Shown: positions 1-12,179, numbered from the stretch's first letter. The stretch is DNA of 64,000 nt from Heterocephalus glaber (GCF_000247695.1 NW_004624795.1:10176589-10240588); one strand, 5' to 3'. The notes: a model not told the origin generated them from the letters alone. Translations and numbers: made by a program.

Positions 1-262
1 AGGAAGAAAAGGTCTAAAAGAGCAGGGGAATTGGGAGGGGTAGGGGAAGGGAAAAAAGGGAAAGGAAAAATTATGAGAAGAGGAAAAAAATGGAAACAAG
101 GTCTTTGCAAATAGGGAAGGGTGGAGGGGTTGAAGGGAGAGCAGGAGAAGGGGAAAAAAAATAAGAACCAAAATACATCATGTAAAGGTACAAGATCCCA
201 ATGATAAATGTAACTGTATTTTATACCTAAAATGTACCAATAAACTTAATGGAAAAAAAAAA
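1..262 (+). mobile_element. LINE-1 3' end (polypurine tract and A tail), cut by the window start
   Basis: A long G/A-only purine tract is followed by a short unique part, an AATAAA-like signal (ccaataaac) and a run of ten A at 253-262. This is the layout of a mammalian L1 3' UTR. A clearly related copy lies at 2466-2698, sharing the purine tract, the 'gaaacaa(a/g)gtctttg(c/t)aaatagggaag' type core and the segment before the tail, so it is an interspersed repeat. Assignment to L1 rests on structure; a lineage-specific family could not be named. Confidence 0.6.
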
Positions 263-893
263 CTTGTTTGAGATGGCATACCCTGTTAGGTGGCAGAGAT
301 GGATGCCATTTGATCTGTTTGTTATGCCCAAGTACTTACCATCATATAGCCCTGGTCCACAGGAGGTCAGAGAATGGAATTAGAGCCATCAGAAGAGGTC
401 AAGGTTATTAAGTAAAAAAAAAAAGAATCCATTCACTTATCATCTAGCCTATCAATATTCCATGCAATGGCAGGAAGTTAACAGGCAGAATCTGATGATT
501 AGTCCCATTGCCAATGCATTTACTTTTACATGCTTCTTCATTTTTCCTTTGTCTAAATCCATATTCCCTCTTTAATAGTACATATTTCTGCCTCCCCTGA
601 TTGGTCCACCCTTGTAAATTCTCTTATCTGGAATGTTAACCCTCAGCTAGCAAAGTCTCTTGGTCTCCTGTACCTGGCTATTCCAAGACATAACCATCCC
701 ACTAACCCTAATCGAAAACTTTACCTTACAAACCAGCTCCACCTCACTCCTGTCCTTTCACTCGCTCCCTCTCAGCGCCTTCCCTCCCACCATTAGGACA
801 GGGTTAAGAGCCAAGCTGGATGTCCCAGTGTCCTGAGTCAGCCGGGATGCTGTAAGCTAAGCAGAAATTCCCACTCTAAAGTGACATTTTGTG

Positions 894-1013
894 CTAGACC
901 TGGGGTCGCACACCTGTAATTCCAGCACTTAGGAAGCTGGAGCAGGAGGATCACTGTGAGTTCAAGGTCAGCCTGTAAGACATAGCAGGGAGACCCTCTC
1001 TCTCAAAAAAAGG
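894..1013 (+). mobile_element. B1 SINE
   Basis: A 7SL-derived B1 body is recognisable from 'cacacctgtaattccagcac', 'ggagcaggaggatcactgtgag' and 'gttcaaggtcagcctg', followed by a CT/A-rich tail. Near-perfect flanking repeats ACATTTTGTG (884-893) and ACATTTTTGTG (1014-1024) look like the target-site duplication and set the ends. Confidence 0.85.
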
Positions 1014-1024
1014 AACATTTTTGT

Positions 1025-2370
1025 GATAATGTGTTCAAAAGTTTCTCATCCTTTTTCCTTTGATTCTAAAACAGGTCCCAACTTAGGCTGGTCAAATACT
1101 CATACAGATTCTATCTCTTAAATGACAAATAAGAAGAGCAAGGACCCTGTTCAGATAGTCAGTGTTGAGGGGAAATTTACACTGCTGGCCTCCAGCCCAT
1201 TGCTGAAAAAACATTTTCTCTCAGCCAGAAAATACTGGCAACTCCTCCTTCTCAGGTTCTATTTATGAATTCAGTGTGTGCATGAAAACCTTTCCTCTTC
1301 TCGGGCCAACCTGTCAGTTCCTTAGCTGCTTCTGGTTTTCCTGGAAGCCCACATTTTGCCTTGAACATGCTTAATTGGTTCTTTAATGCCAGTATAATTC
1401 TCCTGCCATTATTTCCTGAACTCTGACAGCCCTGTCATATTTCTGCTTTTTAATATTTAATTCTTTGATGACTGTTACTGATTACGACTAAATTTTATCC
1501 CAGGATGCCCAGGGAATAAATGTTTTTATTAAGAGAACAAGTAAAGGAAAGCCATTGTGAAAAATAGAAAAGATTCCTGTGATTTCCCTCCAGAGACCCA
1601 TTGAGCAGAGAACAGAGCTAGCTGCCTTGTGGTTATTATTGGGTCAGCTCAGGCTAATCTGTGTTGATGCCTCCTGCCAAGTCCTGGCATTTGTGTGTGA
1701 TTTCTCAACTACTAATACATACTGTATAGATCTGGATGTGGGCAAATCAATTATCTTGCTTCAAGTAAACAAAGACAAAGTAATGGAAACATCAGCCTAA
1801 GACTTTGGAAAACTGCAGAATTGAAGACCTGTTGGATGTTTTTTATGGGCAGTAGGGAGACCTTTCAAAAGAGGAGAGAAGCACAGAAAGGGGTTCAGGA
1901 GAACAAAGAAGGGAAATGAGGGGCAAAATCTCATGACTTGAGGATGCAATAGCCTGGGCATTCTGTATGGATACCACCTGTCCATAGAAACAAAGGCTAT
2001 GTAAAGAGGGTGCCCAGATGCCTCCAGGAACCTTGAATTTCTTGTATTAAAATACCAGATGCAACGAGATATGTATTTAGCTCTATTGAGCCAAACTAAG
2101 GATTGACATGAACACTCACTGGAGAAATTAGAAATAACACACTGTCCTAGGAAATAGTATCTCTCTCATGGTTGAATTCTTCAATTCACAAGAAGTCTGG
2201 AAATTGATGGCTCAGACACAATGTCTTAATGTCAGTGGGGAGTTAGAGATGTGAAATTGGAAGGGGTCGGGAGTATTTTAAAGGCTGGCTGAAGGGTGGT
2301 TACATGCTTGTGAAGCTAGTTTAAATGTACCTGTCTCCAAAGACTGACTTTTAAAACTTTAAAAATGTAT
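1025..2370. other. Intergenic stretch with nothing recognised
   Basis: No exon, RNA gene or repeat consensus was recognised. A 73-codon open frame (1579-1800) has no known motif and is not called as a gene. Confidence 0.5.
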
Positions 2371-2373
2371 AAA

Positions 2374-2455
2374 GGGGTTCAATCCTTGGTACCAAAAAAC
2401 CCCCACCAAAAACAAAAACAAACAAACAACAACAACAACAACAAAAATATATACA
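2374..2455 (+). mobile_element. ID SINE, 3' fragment with CAA-rich tail
   Basis: 'ggttcaatccttggtacc' is the B-box end of the tRNA-derived ID SINE seen in full elsewhere in this window. It is followed by A-rich sequence and a (CAA)n run. The first two thirds of the element are missing. Confidence 0.65.
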
Positions 2456-2465
2456 TATTTATATA

Positions 2466-2698
2466 AAGGGGAAGGGGAAGCAGGACGGGTAGGGGAAAGG
2501 AAAGAAGGGAATGGAATTAATATGAGAAAAGGAAAAAATGGAAACAAAGTCTTTGTAAATAGGGAGAGTGGAGGGTTTGAAGGGAGGGCAAGGGAATGGG
2601 GAAAAAATAAGAACCAAGATACATAATGTAAAGATACAAATTTCCAATGATGAATGTCATATTGTATACTGATAAAATTAATTTAAATATATATATAT
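2466..2698 (+). mobile_element. LINE-1 3' end, second copy
   Basis: Homologous to 1-262: the same purine-only tract, the same internal order and the same spacing of the 'aagaaccaa(a/g)atacat' segment. It lacks a clean A tail and ends in an AT-rich run. It has diverged more than the first copy in the region after the purine tract. Confidence 0.6.
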
Positions 2699-2699
2699 T

Positions 2700-4261
2700 G
2701 CCCTTTCAGTTATTTTCCCATAAAAATGTTACTGTATGTGTTACTATTTTTCAGAAAATATGGACTTTCTGTGTAGGCTTAATCCATAATTTTACAATTT
2801 AAGACATTTATAAGAAGCAATTTTGCATGTGACTAAGAATTCTTAGGACTGAGCTCAGTGACTAGCCTGAACTTGGTAGTTAAGAATTAACAGAGGACTT
2901 CTGACTTCTAGCCCAGTTCTCATTAAAAGTATGAGTAGAAAGCAATATTTAAAGGCACAGAAAGCAAAATGATGGGAAAGTTAAACTAAATAAATACCAG
3001 TCAAAAGGAAAAATAAAGAAACATGTAAGAGGAAAAATAGATGAGTCAGTGAGTGAATGAAAGGTACTTATGTGGCTTTGGTTGTAGCGTCCTATGTGCA
3101 CGTGGATGTAGACAGGTAATATAATAAAATATTTTTAAATTATAAAACCATTTTTACAAACATATTTTGCATGATTAGGACCACTTTCCTATTGTGAATG
3201 TATCTTGTTCTGAATGAAGCAGAAAATGTGAATCTTATATTTGTGAGTGGAATACAGAAACCCTTCTGTGAAGTTTTTGTTCAGGAAGTCATGATCTTCA
3301 TAATTGATCTGAGAATCAATTATAACACACTATTAAGAAAATGCAGGTGAACCAAATGGCAACAGATGGAATGGGGTTTGTAATCCTGGGAGAGGAATTT
3401 AGATAGGTGGAGGAAATTCTAGTATATGTGCTGCCGAAGCAAGCACGAGGTGGAGGAAATTCTAGATGATGTAAAAGATACAAGACAAATTTTTTTTGCT
3501 CTAAAACAAATATTGCATTTTTGTTGTATTGTGTAAATTCTATACCTCACAATTTTTGTAAAACAGAAAACTGTAATGACATGAAAACACACTTAGAAAT
3601 TTTCATGCCACCACTACTAACAACTGCCTCAAAACAACCTGAAGTGAAATGTCATTATCTTTCTTTTATAAATGAAGAAATTGATATACAAAAGATGAAT
3701 GTGCTGTCTAAGGTGACATACATAGTGTATGACAAAGCTGGGATTTGAATCCAAGACTATCTGACTACAAAATTCAACTTCAGATCTCCAGGAATCACTG
3801 CTTTCTCTTTCCAGAAGGACAAATGAATACTGAACATTAATGTTTCATTAGTTTGTGGCAATCCTGATGTCACTTTAGCACACTTTCATGTCCCCAGTGC
3901 CTTGTGCAAGTCCTGTGTGGGGTACCGGGGATATAAAGGTGAATAAAACATAATCACTATCATCATGAAACTCATACTCTCATGCAAAACACATCCACAG
4001 ACACAGTGGAAGGCAACACAGAGATCCTGGTGATACAACTGAATGAGGAAACACCTGTCTTTGTAGAGAAGAAATCAAAAGGAAACTCTTCTCAGAGAAT
4101 TATGAATGTTCACATTTGGCATAACCAATAATTAGATTAAAAACTAAAGAGAAAATAAAATATTAGGTTCAACGAAGTAAGTTTGAAATTATGTTGTTTG
4201 TGATTTATTTCTGTGTAGAGACTTATATGATTGTAAAATATTTTATGCAATACTCAAAGTA
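2700..4261. other. Intergenic stretch with a MIR-like relic
   Basis: Mostly unrecognised sequence. Positions about 3660-3790 read like a MIR SINE ('aatgaagaaattgat', 'gctgggatttgaatccaaga' are MIR landmarks). Positions 3895-3990 resemble the mammalian L2/MIR-type 'ccctcatggagctcacattc' relic. An 18-bp direct repeat occurs at 3405-3422 and 3448-3465. Confidence 0.45.
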
Positions 4262-4785
4262 TAACCAAAAACCACAGTGAATGTTTAAATTTTAAAAATG
4301 ATTATGGTAGTAGACACTTTGCCATTAATCTCCTCTAAAATACTTCCCCTCACTTTGAACACACTTATCCCATCCTTCTTGCCATTTTTTGAAGCAGCTA
4401 TGGAAGTCCTTTCTTGGTGTCTTTAATTGCACTCGCTTGAATCCATTCAAAATATTTACCTTTCATGGTCATTTTGACCTTGAGAAGAGCCAGAAGTGCC
4501 ATGGTGCCAGACTGAGTGAATAAGAGAGATGAGGATGCACTGTAGTGTTTTCATGAGCCTGCTTTCCTGTTGGATGGCACCTTGCACCAGCAGCCACTTC
4601 ACTTCTTTTATCACACCTTGTAAAGACATTCATGAAAAGGAACTTCCAGAACTACATCAGAAAGTGGCAAGAACAATGGGACACGTTCGTTTGAAGCGAG
4701 AGGGCATATTTTGAGGGGAGTTAATGGCAATGCATCTTTTACTATAATCATTTTTTAAATTTAAACATATACTGTAGTTTTTAAT
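4262..4785. mobile_element. Mariner-type DNA transposon relic with long inverted arms (copy 1)
   Basis: The two ends are inverted repeats well over 100 bp long: the left end at about 4272 (cacagtgaatgtttaaat...) pairs with the complement of the right end at about 4779. Each arm, read inward to outward, encodes the same decayed mariner-transposase C-terminal stretch, for example WDKCVQSEGKYF in the complement of the left arm. The right arm carries a stop in the matching place. Internal sequence is non-coding. It resembles the nonautonomous mariner family called MARNA, a name given from memory. Copy 2 lies at 20620-21315. Confidence 0.8.
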
Positions 4786-5254
4786 CAGCCCTTGTATTCT
4801 GTCATGCCAAAGCTGAAGCTGTAGAAAAAGATTCCTTGAAAAACTGAAGTAAAGAAGAAAGAATATATTCAATGGTCCAGTGATAACGGTTGCCAGCAGT
4901 GAAACTCCACTGTTGCACTTACCTAAATTGGCACTTCAGGAAATACACAGTATCCCCCATCATAGAGTTGAGTCAGCCTTTATATAAAATAAGAAAGAAC
5001 ATGAGTATGGTTTTCAATACATCATTAAACTATGATCTAATGTAGTTACAGGTAACTAATAAAACCTATAGGGCAAAGAACTATGAATTAAAATATTACA
5101 ACTGGAAAGATTTATTTTATATATGAGATATTTACCTCAAAGACACTTGCAGAGCCATGAATTTTAAGGTAGTTTTGAAGTCACGGAGATTTTGAAAAGA
5201 ATTCTTGTCTCTGGGTTTTGAAAAGAATTCTTTTCCTTATCAAATAATATATGT
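4786..5254. other. Intergenic stretch with nothing recognised
   Basis: AT-rich sequence without an exon, RNA gene or repeat that I could identify. Confidence 0.5.
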
Positions 5255-6366
5255 GAAGGTTAGGCAAAGATTTCTTGTGTTGGCACAAAAAGCATAAGGT
5301 ACAAAAGAAAAAGATAAAAGAAAACTTTGATTTCATAAAAATTAAAAATTTCTCTTTGAACAACACTGTTAAGAAAATGAAAACTCACAAACTGAAAGAA
5401 AATATTTATAAAATATATATCAGACAATTGACTGAGAGCCAGAATATGTATAAAAACTCTTAAGATTCAATAATAAAAAGCAGCCCTATTAAAAATGGAA
5501 AAAATGTAAGTACACAGTTAAAGCAGATACACAGAAACGGAAACTCATATATGGAAAGATATTGAATATCTTCTGATGTGTTGAGTACCTACTAACTACT
5601 AACTTCATGAGTGGTTAGGGAAATACAAATTAAAACCATAATGAGATATTACTAGACACCTGTTAAAATAGCCTAATTAAAAAGATCAACCATAGAACAT
5701 ATTGAGAAAAATGTAAAACATTAATTCTCATATCCAGCTAATGGAAATATAAGATGGTACTACCATTTTGGAAAACAGCTTTGTAATTTTTTAAAAAGTT
5801 AAATTTACATTTACCACATGACTCAACATTCTACCTCTATAAAATTACCCAAGATAAATGAAAGCATAAGCCCAATAAAACATTTCTAGAGAATATTTAT
5901 TTGGCTGGGCATGGTGGTGTATGCTTATAGTCTCAGCCTTTGGGAGGCTGAGGCAGGAGGATTACTGTAAGTTCAAGGCCAGCATGTGGTACACAGTGAG
6001 TTCAAAGCCAGCCTAAACTATAGAGGGATACCCTGTCTCAAAAAAGAAAAGACTATTTATTTGTAATAGCCAAAAATAGTAGGAAATGTCCATTAACTCA
6101 TGAATGAATAAACAAAAGTGTGGTATATCTATATAATGAAATATTACATATCAATAAAAATAAACGAACTATTGATACGTGCAATCACAAGAATGAAGTT
6201 CAGAATCTTTATGCTAAATGAAGATGCCAGCTTTTATTTATGTGAGGTGTTGAAAAAGCCAAAACTTTCATTAAGGAAACAGATCAGGATCAGCAGTTGT
6301 CAAGATTCATAAAACTACACATCGAAAAAGTTAATTTTGCTTTCTACAAATTATGCCTCAAGCCAC
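5255..6366 (+). mobile_element. Ancient LINE-1 fragment: ORF2 3' part and 3' UTR
   Basis: Reads collinearly with mammalian L1 ORF2: 'gcaaagatttctt...aaaagcataagg', 'gttagggaaatacaaattaaaacc', 'ggaaaacagctttg', 'aatgaataaacaaaagtgtgg', then a degenerate 3' UTR ending 'aattatgcctcaa'. Frameshifts and stops are frequent, so it is a dead ancient copy. A B1 SINE (5904-6053) interrupts it. Confidence 0.85.
5904..6053 (+). mobile_element. B1 SINE inserted in the L1 fragment
   Basis: B1 body starting 'gctgggcatggtggtgtatgc', with a partly duplicated 'gttcaa(a/g)gccagc' segment and an A-rich tail. A perfect 10-bp target duplication TATTTATTTG flanks it (5894-5903 and 6054-6063), and the L1 reading resumes immediately after. 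Confidence 0.9.
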
Positions 6367-6384
6367 TTAACTCTAACAGTTTAT

Positions 6385-6690
6385 ACAGTAGTGTCCCTGC
6401 TTATCCATCATGCTGCTTCCCATGGCTTCAGATATCCTCAATCCACTACAGTATGAAAACATTACATAAAAATTCCAGAAATAAATAATTCACATTTTAA
6501 AATGTTGACCATTCTGAGTAGCATGATGAAATGTCACATTATCCCACTCCATCCTCCCAAGTCATAAATCATCCTTTGTCCAGATTATCCATGCTGTATC
6601 TGCTCTCCATCTGTTCCTCACTCGGTGACCATCTTGGTTAGGAGATGAACCGTCTTGGCTCAGCCATACACTGGGGGTCTTGGGATGGAT
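6385..6690. mobile_element. Tigger/pogo-like DNA transposon end fragment
   Basis: 'acagtagtgtccctgcttatcc', 'aaaaattccagaaataaataattc', 'ttctgagtagcatgatgaaat' and 'aatcatcctttgtccag' follow, in order, the 5' end of a mammalian Tigger-type element as I remember it. The element fades out at about 6690. The exact subfamily is uncertain. Confidence 0.6.
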
Positions 6691-8498
6691 CCCAAGGAGG
6701 GGACTAAAGTATGTAATATTTATTTGATTTACCGTGGAAACTCAGTAATAGAAAAATATCTCATGCAACCTGTATTCCAAATAGAATCATCATATGTGTT
6801 AAATCAAAAGCAGCTTTGTTCAATAGTAAAAACAAAACTGCTACTTAAATTTACTAATATATGTTTTCGTATCATTTGAAAATAATCATGAGCTACTGAA
6901 TCTCAAAAATTCCTGCTCTCTAAAAGAATCTATATAGCAGGCCGAATGTAGGCTTCTCCAATATACACTTTGTAGCTGATCATCCTCAGCTAATCTTTTG
7001 TCCTGTTTGGAAAGCCCCAATTTACACACAGCTCTTAGAGCTTATAAAATATAAATATCTAAACCAAGTGGGTTCCACCAGCTACAAGTCTGTCTTCTCC
7101 ATCAATGTGAATGAAATACAGCACAGTAGTTAATAGGAATGCCCTTATATAATTCTAAATTTAAAAATCATTTCAGCCCTTGTGCATGACACATCACTGA
7201 TGAGCTGCAGCACACCTTCTGATGAGCAGAGCTGAGAGAAAAATTATGCTTCCAAGGGCGACGCTTCTGAAATGTAGGGCACATGCACAATCATGAGGCT
7301 GGCATCCTCGAGCTGGTTCTGGATCCTTGTGTGCAATCTGAAACTCAGCGATTGCCTCTGACTGAGAAAGAATATAACTTCACGTTACTGTTACTGAGCT
7401 TTCTGAACCAGGGTATCTGGCCTCTCTTCTCTCTCTATTTGTTTTCATTTATTTGTATGGAATATTTCCCCTGGAGGACTCTCAAGGGGGGATGTGAAGA
7501 GTTGCTTCAGGCACTGGAAGAGTGGCCTGATTATTTAGTTTTTTGCAGAGAACTCAGGGAGGGAATTGTTTCAGCGGAATAACAGCTGCCCACCAGATCA
7601 GCTGCTGCTTAGGATGGTACCAAGGTGACTTGTCCATATATCTTAATAAAGCACCATGCATTCATCTATTAGTAGCAACTCAAGAAAATACTCCAGTGGC
7701 CAAAGCAAAGGGAGTATATGGCAAAGACTAACAAAATGGATGGGAGAGAAGTATTACAAAGAAACTTAGTGATAATGCTTTTTCCCACACACACAGGAAG
7801 AATTGTCCGTTTTCAAACTGAGAAGAATGCTTCACTTCGTTTTGGAAGAATGCTTCTTCTTCTTTTGGAAGAGTGCCTGAGAAGGGTAGCAACTGAAGGA
7901 AAAGAAGGCTACTTAAGGTTGTTAGTCCTTCAGGATACAAAGGCATCAGTAGGAAATGAAACTCCTAGTTCCTGGAATATTAGCAGTAGAAAAATTAATA
8001 GAGATGTGATACTTAAAAATTAATTTTTAAAAATGTGAAAGTGCTATGCGAGTCTCAAATTGGAGGGAGACAAATACAGCCAATTGACGGGGTTTTTTGA
8101 GGTCTAGAGTCAAGTTATATACAAAGGGTGAGGTCAAGTGGAAATTAGGCGATAATGCTATGGCAACAGGAAGCCTGGACTTGGAATCCAGAGATTTTTA
8201 TTTGATTCTCTTCTGTCACTTGCTAGCTGGCTGACCTTTATTCAATGAAACAATAAATGTGAAAGTGTCTGGCACTGACAAACACCAAGGAGAATTTCAC
8301 TTGATCTATTGTTGAGACATCAGTGCATACAATTCAGTTCCATGTGATAAACATTTCTTTTTTAAAATTGTTATTGTAACTGGTTCATTGGCATAGGACT
8401 CGTGAGTCAAGATGTGGATACCTTTCCTGAGTGGGATAGCCCAAGTAAGGCCACTCTTTCAGTTGATTCACCTAAATACCAAACAAACACTGCCTGCA

Positions 8499-8539
<41 letters not shown>

Positions 8540-9059
8540 ATTGCTAAACTACTTTGTAAGCATTCTTATATCTGTGCATGTGTGCATGCTCCATCTACTC
8601 AATTAAGATTATTGATCTGTTGTGCTGGAAAGCATTTTAGAGAACTAGGCCAAATTCTTCATCACGTAGGTGGGAATATGGAGGTCGAGGGAAGTCCAAT
8701 GTCTTGTTTTAAGTCATATATTGATTAGTGACTGCATTAGTATGAGGACAAAGTTCTCTTGACTTCCTTTTCCCATATTCTTATCACGATCTAATCTAAA
8801 AAATAAGTATCTGAGGACAAGAACAAGTTTTGTTTTTATGATTTATTTCTAAAATTCAGGAAACATCCATGCATTAAATTACCACAACCTAAATAACAGG
8901 GAAAATGGAAATTTGCAATATTTATAAAGTGTTATACTCAGAAACACCAAAAATACTATCTAGTAATTAATTTTTTTGACAAATGCATCCTTTTTTCACA
9001 ATTCCAATAATGGTATCATAGATATAGGTATCTTTATTTTCTATAAAACATTTGCACAT
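6691..9059. other. Intergenic stretch with two unsupported open frames and a dinucleotide repeat
   Basis: No gene or full repeat recognised. Open frames of 99 codons (7283-7582) and 101 codons (7718-8023) show no known domain, no signal peptide and no flanking splice pattern I can defend. Positions about 8600-8720 have weak MIR resemblance. Confidence 0.45.
8502..8538. repeat. (GT)n microsatellite
   Basis: An uninterrupted run of about 18 GT units. Confidence 0.97.
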
Positions 9060-9074
9060 CTATTGTCATTTTTT

Positions 9075-9161
9075 TTTTTTTTTTTTTTGGTACCAGGGAT
9101 CGAACTCGGGTCCTTGCGCTTGCGCAGCAGGCGGCGAAACCACTGAGCTAAATCCCCGGCC
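9075..9161 (-). mobile_element. ID SINE (antisense), intact
   Basis: The complement reads as a full tRNA-derived ID body: 'gggatttagctcagtgg' (A box), 'gcaaggacccgagttcgatc' (B box), ending GGTACC plus a long A tail, seen here as T at 9075-9088. The flanking 15-bp duplication CTATTGTCATTTTTT (9060-9074 and 9162-9176) is perfect, so the insertion is fairly recent. Confidence 0.93.
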
Positions 9162-9176
9162 CTATTGTCATTTTTT

Positions 9177-9714
9177 AATCAGTTTAGTTACACTGTGAAA
9201 ATAGTATTCTTCTTATTTCACAACTGAAAAAACAGACTAAAGAGATTAAATAGTTTCCCCAACTATACACAGCTACTATTTTGTGGAGCTGGCACTTCAA
9301 CCAATACAGGTTTTTTGGCTTACTAATCCAATTCTATACCCTCATTGCAATATGCTGTATCATCTTCATATATATGCTTTTAGTACAATATTAACTTTGA
9401 GCATCTACACTACATTGGTCAGAGTTCTTCTAGATATTAATGAATGAAATACAATTCAAACAAGCTTAAATTAAAAAAAAAAAAAAAAAAGGGCAATGGA
9501 AGAGGAGAATTGGCAGGCAATGCAAAATTTACCAACTCAGTGGAAATAAACCACAGGGAAGACAAAGTAGAGTAACCTTGTTGTTAAGAACAGCCCCAAA
9601 TCTGATCTTCACAGCTTTATAAAAAATGAGGACTTTTCTCTCCCAATCCCTTTGGGAACCTTAAGAAAGAACTGTGGTCAAGATCAAGGGTCAATTTGTA
9701 CCATATGTTTATTT
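9177..9714. other. Intergenic stretch with MIR relic and A run
   Basis: Positions about 9185-9325 match the MIR core pattern ('tatttcacaactgaaaaaacagac', 'tagtttcccc'). An 18-A run lies at about 9473-9490. Nothing else was recognised. Confidence 0.5.
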
Positions 9715-9900
9715 GTTTTTAAACCATTTTATTGAAGAATAGTTGACATTTAAAAAAAGGCTCTACATATTTATTGTATACAACCATAACTCTGAGATGA
9801 GTATACATCTATGGAGCGATCACTGCCATCAAGGTCAAAGATATATCCATCATTTCTCAAAGTTTCTTCCACCTTTATTATTACTGTGTGTGCAAGCACA
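9715..9900 (-). mobile_element. LINE-1 3' UTR fragment (antisense)
   Basis: 'ttattgaagaatagttgacatt', 'tgtatacaaccata' and 'atatatccatcatttctcaaagtttc' follow the complement of an old mammalian L1 3' UTR. Boundaries are approximate. Confidence 0.55.
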
Positions 9901-11729
9901 TACAGTAAGAAAATGTAATATAAAATAATAATAAAAATATAAAACTACAACACAAAAGTGTTAGTATGTCCATTGGATCTCGATTACTCATTTATCTTGT
10001 TAATGGTGATGTTCAAAAAGTACAGAGTATCAGTTATTTCTTTTTTCATTCAGTTAGTAGATGTTTGAAATGCATAATAGTTACATAAATTTTTAACAAG
10101 TGCAGCCAGAGTCTATTATTAGAAAATTTAGGGGTGGAAAATTAGGCAGAAAAAAAATACAGGGGCTTGTTTAGTACATTGATGTTCTACAAAAGGCAAA
10201 AATTGGTTGTCTGACAAAACCAACAAGAAATAAAATGCCTGACTTGTAACCTTTTCTGATTTCTAAGATATAAATGTTCTCACCATGGTTGATATGAAAC
10301 TACCAACATGACATCCAACAACTCTCAACATCCCTGAAAATACAGCAGCTGGCTCTTGTGAACCAGCGTGGACCAGCCCCAGCACACCACAGCATGGTGC
10401 AGTGATAAGCCACAGTCAGACCTGAGCAGGTCAGGTTCCCAGGTGCTATCAGTTCACAGACAGATTCCTTCATGTCTCTGAAAGGGAAAACAATTCACTT
10501 CAGCAAGCATTTATCCAGTGCCTCCTAAATGTCAGACAGTGGGCCACTGAGCTTGTGGGTATGAAGATAAAAAAGAGACTTTGCCGTTCTCAAGGATTTC
10601 ATATCCTAGAAGAAGATAGATTGACTAAAGAGTGAAGATAATGCAAGATGCACTGTACTAAAATATTAATTCATTCCTTCACAATTGTGTATGGGTCATT
10701 TGCCAAGTACTAAGCAGTATGCTTACATCCATGTGAGAAAGATAGACCCCCAAAAAAGGAACACACAAAAATAAATCTGAGTTACTAAAAGTACTGTAAA
10801 GGAAATATTCAGGGCTGAAAGAGAATAACAAAGAGGCAACAATTTGAAGTACGGTGGAGTTCCCAAACTTGAAATGTCCTACAGTTTTGTTTTTGCTTTT
10901 ATAAATTGTTTTAATTTTTTATTTGCAATCCATTTATACATTTTATTATTATTATTATTATTTTGCTCCTTACTTTAGCTAAAGTCACAGCTCTCTTGCC
11001 TCACTGTCCATCTTATATAGTTATTTCTACCATATTTCTAAAAGGACTTGTTTTTGATGCCCAAATGCAAGAATTATTAATCCAAATGAATAATAAATTG
11101 GATTTAATCAAACCCTCAGCTCATAAAGGGAGGAAACTAAGCCAAGCAGTGCATGGCAGGTGAAGGGGGTGAGTTTTGACCAATTCTTCTTTTTTCAAAA
11201 TTTGTTCCATAAAAGTTCACCAGTGATTGAGTTTAAATGTGCTCAATATCTTCTTTGCCTCATTCATGTATTAAATATTTTAAGAGCCCCTCCCCTTCAT
11301 TCAACATTTATTTACTATGCAATTGCTATGTTCCAGGCATTCTCTGTTGCTGGAGCTAAGTGGTAAGCAAAGCAGTAAGACCAATGATCTCATGAACCTT
11401 ACTTAAAATGAACAAATAAGAAAAATCAGATAGTAATAAGTACTATGCAGAAGATTACAATAGAGTAGTTTCCTAAAGAGAGTTTGGATGGTTTTTATAT
11501 TGAGTGATGGGAGAGACTCTGTATATTAGTGACAAATTGACATGCTGCTAACAAGAAGGAAACATCAGTCCCGAAATCAAAAGTGTAAGAAGAATATTCT
11601 GGAAAGACTGAACAGTTAATTAAAAAGTTCTAATTTCAGGGAAAGAGGACCCAGGGTAGAGGACCATCAAAGGAAAGAAAGTTAATATGAGTGAAGGTTG
11701 GAGAAGTAGACGGGAGCCAGAGTGTATGC
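9901..11729. other. Intergenic stretch with L2/MIR-type relics
   Basis: Positions about 10500-10620 ('agcatttatccagtgcctcctaa', 'ttctcaaggatttcatatcctag') and 11240-11390 resemble the mammalian L2/MIR 'catttattgagcacctactatgtgcc' relic. A short (TTA)n run lies at 10944-10961. No gene recognised. Confidence 0.45.
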
Positions 11730-11925
11730 AGTAGTTCACAAAGTGTGATTCTCAGACCAGTGGCACTAATATGCTCCTGGTACTTGGTGGACATGTAAAT
11801 TCTTCACCTATGCTCCAGATTTCCAAAATCAGAAATTCTGAGGCCCAGCTCTGGGTTTTAATAGGTAGGCCCTCCCAATGACTATGGCACATGCTCAAGT
11901 ATGAGAAGTATTGGTTTAGAGTTTG
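11730..11925 (-). mobile_element. MER5A-like hAT relic (antisense)
   Basis: Both ends carry the 'ttcacaaagtgtgattctcagacca' / 'tcaagtatgagaagtattggtt' pattern of the short nonautonomous hAT-Charlie element MER5A, with 'aatcagaaattctgaggcccag' in the middle. Family named from memory. Confidence 0.7.
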
Positions 11926-12179
11926 GGGGATCATGATAATTTGGGGTGTGTCTATAAGTAGAAGTCAAAGCCAGGGATCCTTTTAAGCCACAGAAAGAAA
12001 GTGTGTGAAATCATTAGATTTGTGTTTTAAAGGGTCATTCTCCATTTCGAGGCAGTGGAATGTAGGAAAGCAAGAATTCAAGCAAGGAAATCAGTTAGGC
12101 AAATCCAAAACAGAGCTTGATAAAAGAGTGGGATTATCAGAAGACTAACCTGTAAGATAGGAGAAATTAAGAAACTAAA

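Noticed and set aside
7283..8023. Open frames of 99 and 101 codons in the intergenic region
   Set aside because: Different frames, no conserved motif that I can see, and no linking splice sites strong enough to join them.
9075..9161. tRNA-like sequence with A and B boxes (also at 16720, 42173, 44185, 45480, 45880, 63261)
   Set aside because: These are ID SINEs derived from a tRNA: they end in GGTACC/A tail, have target duplications and cannot form a proper acceptor stem. They are not tRNA genes.
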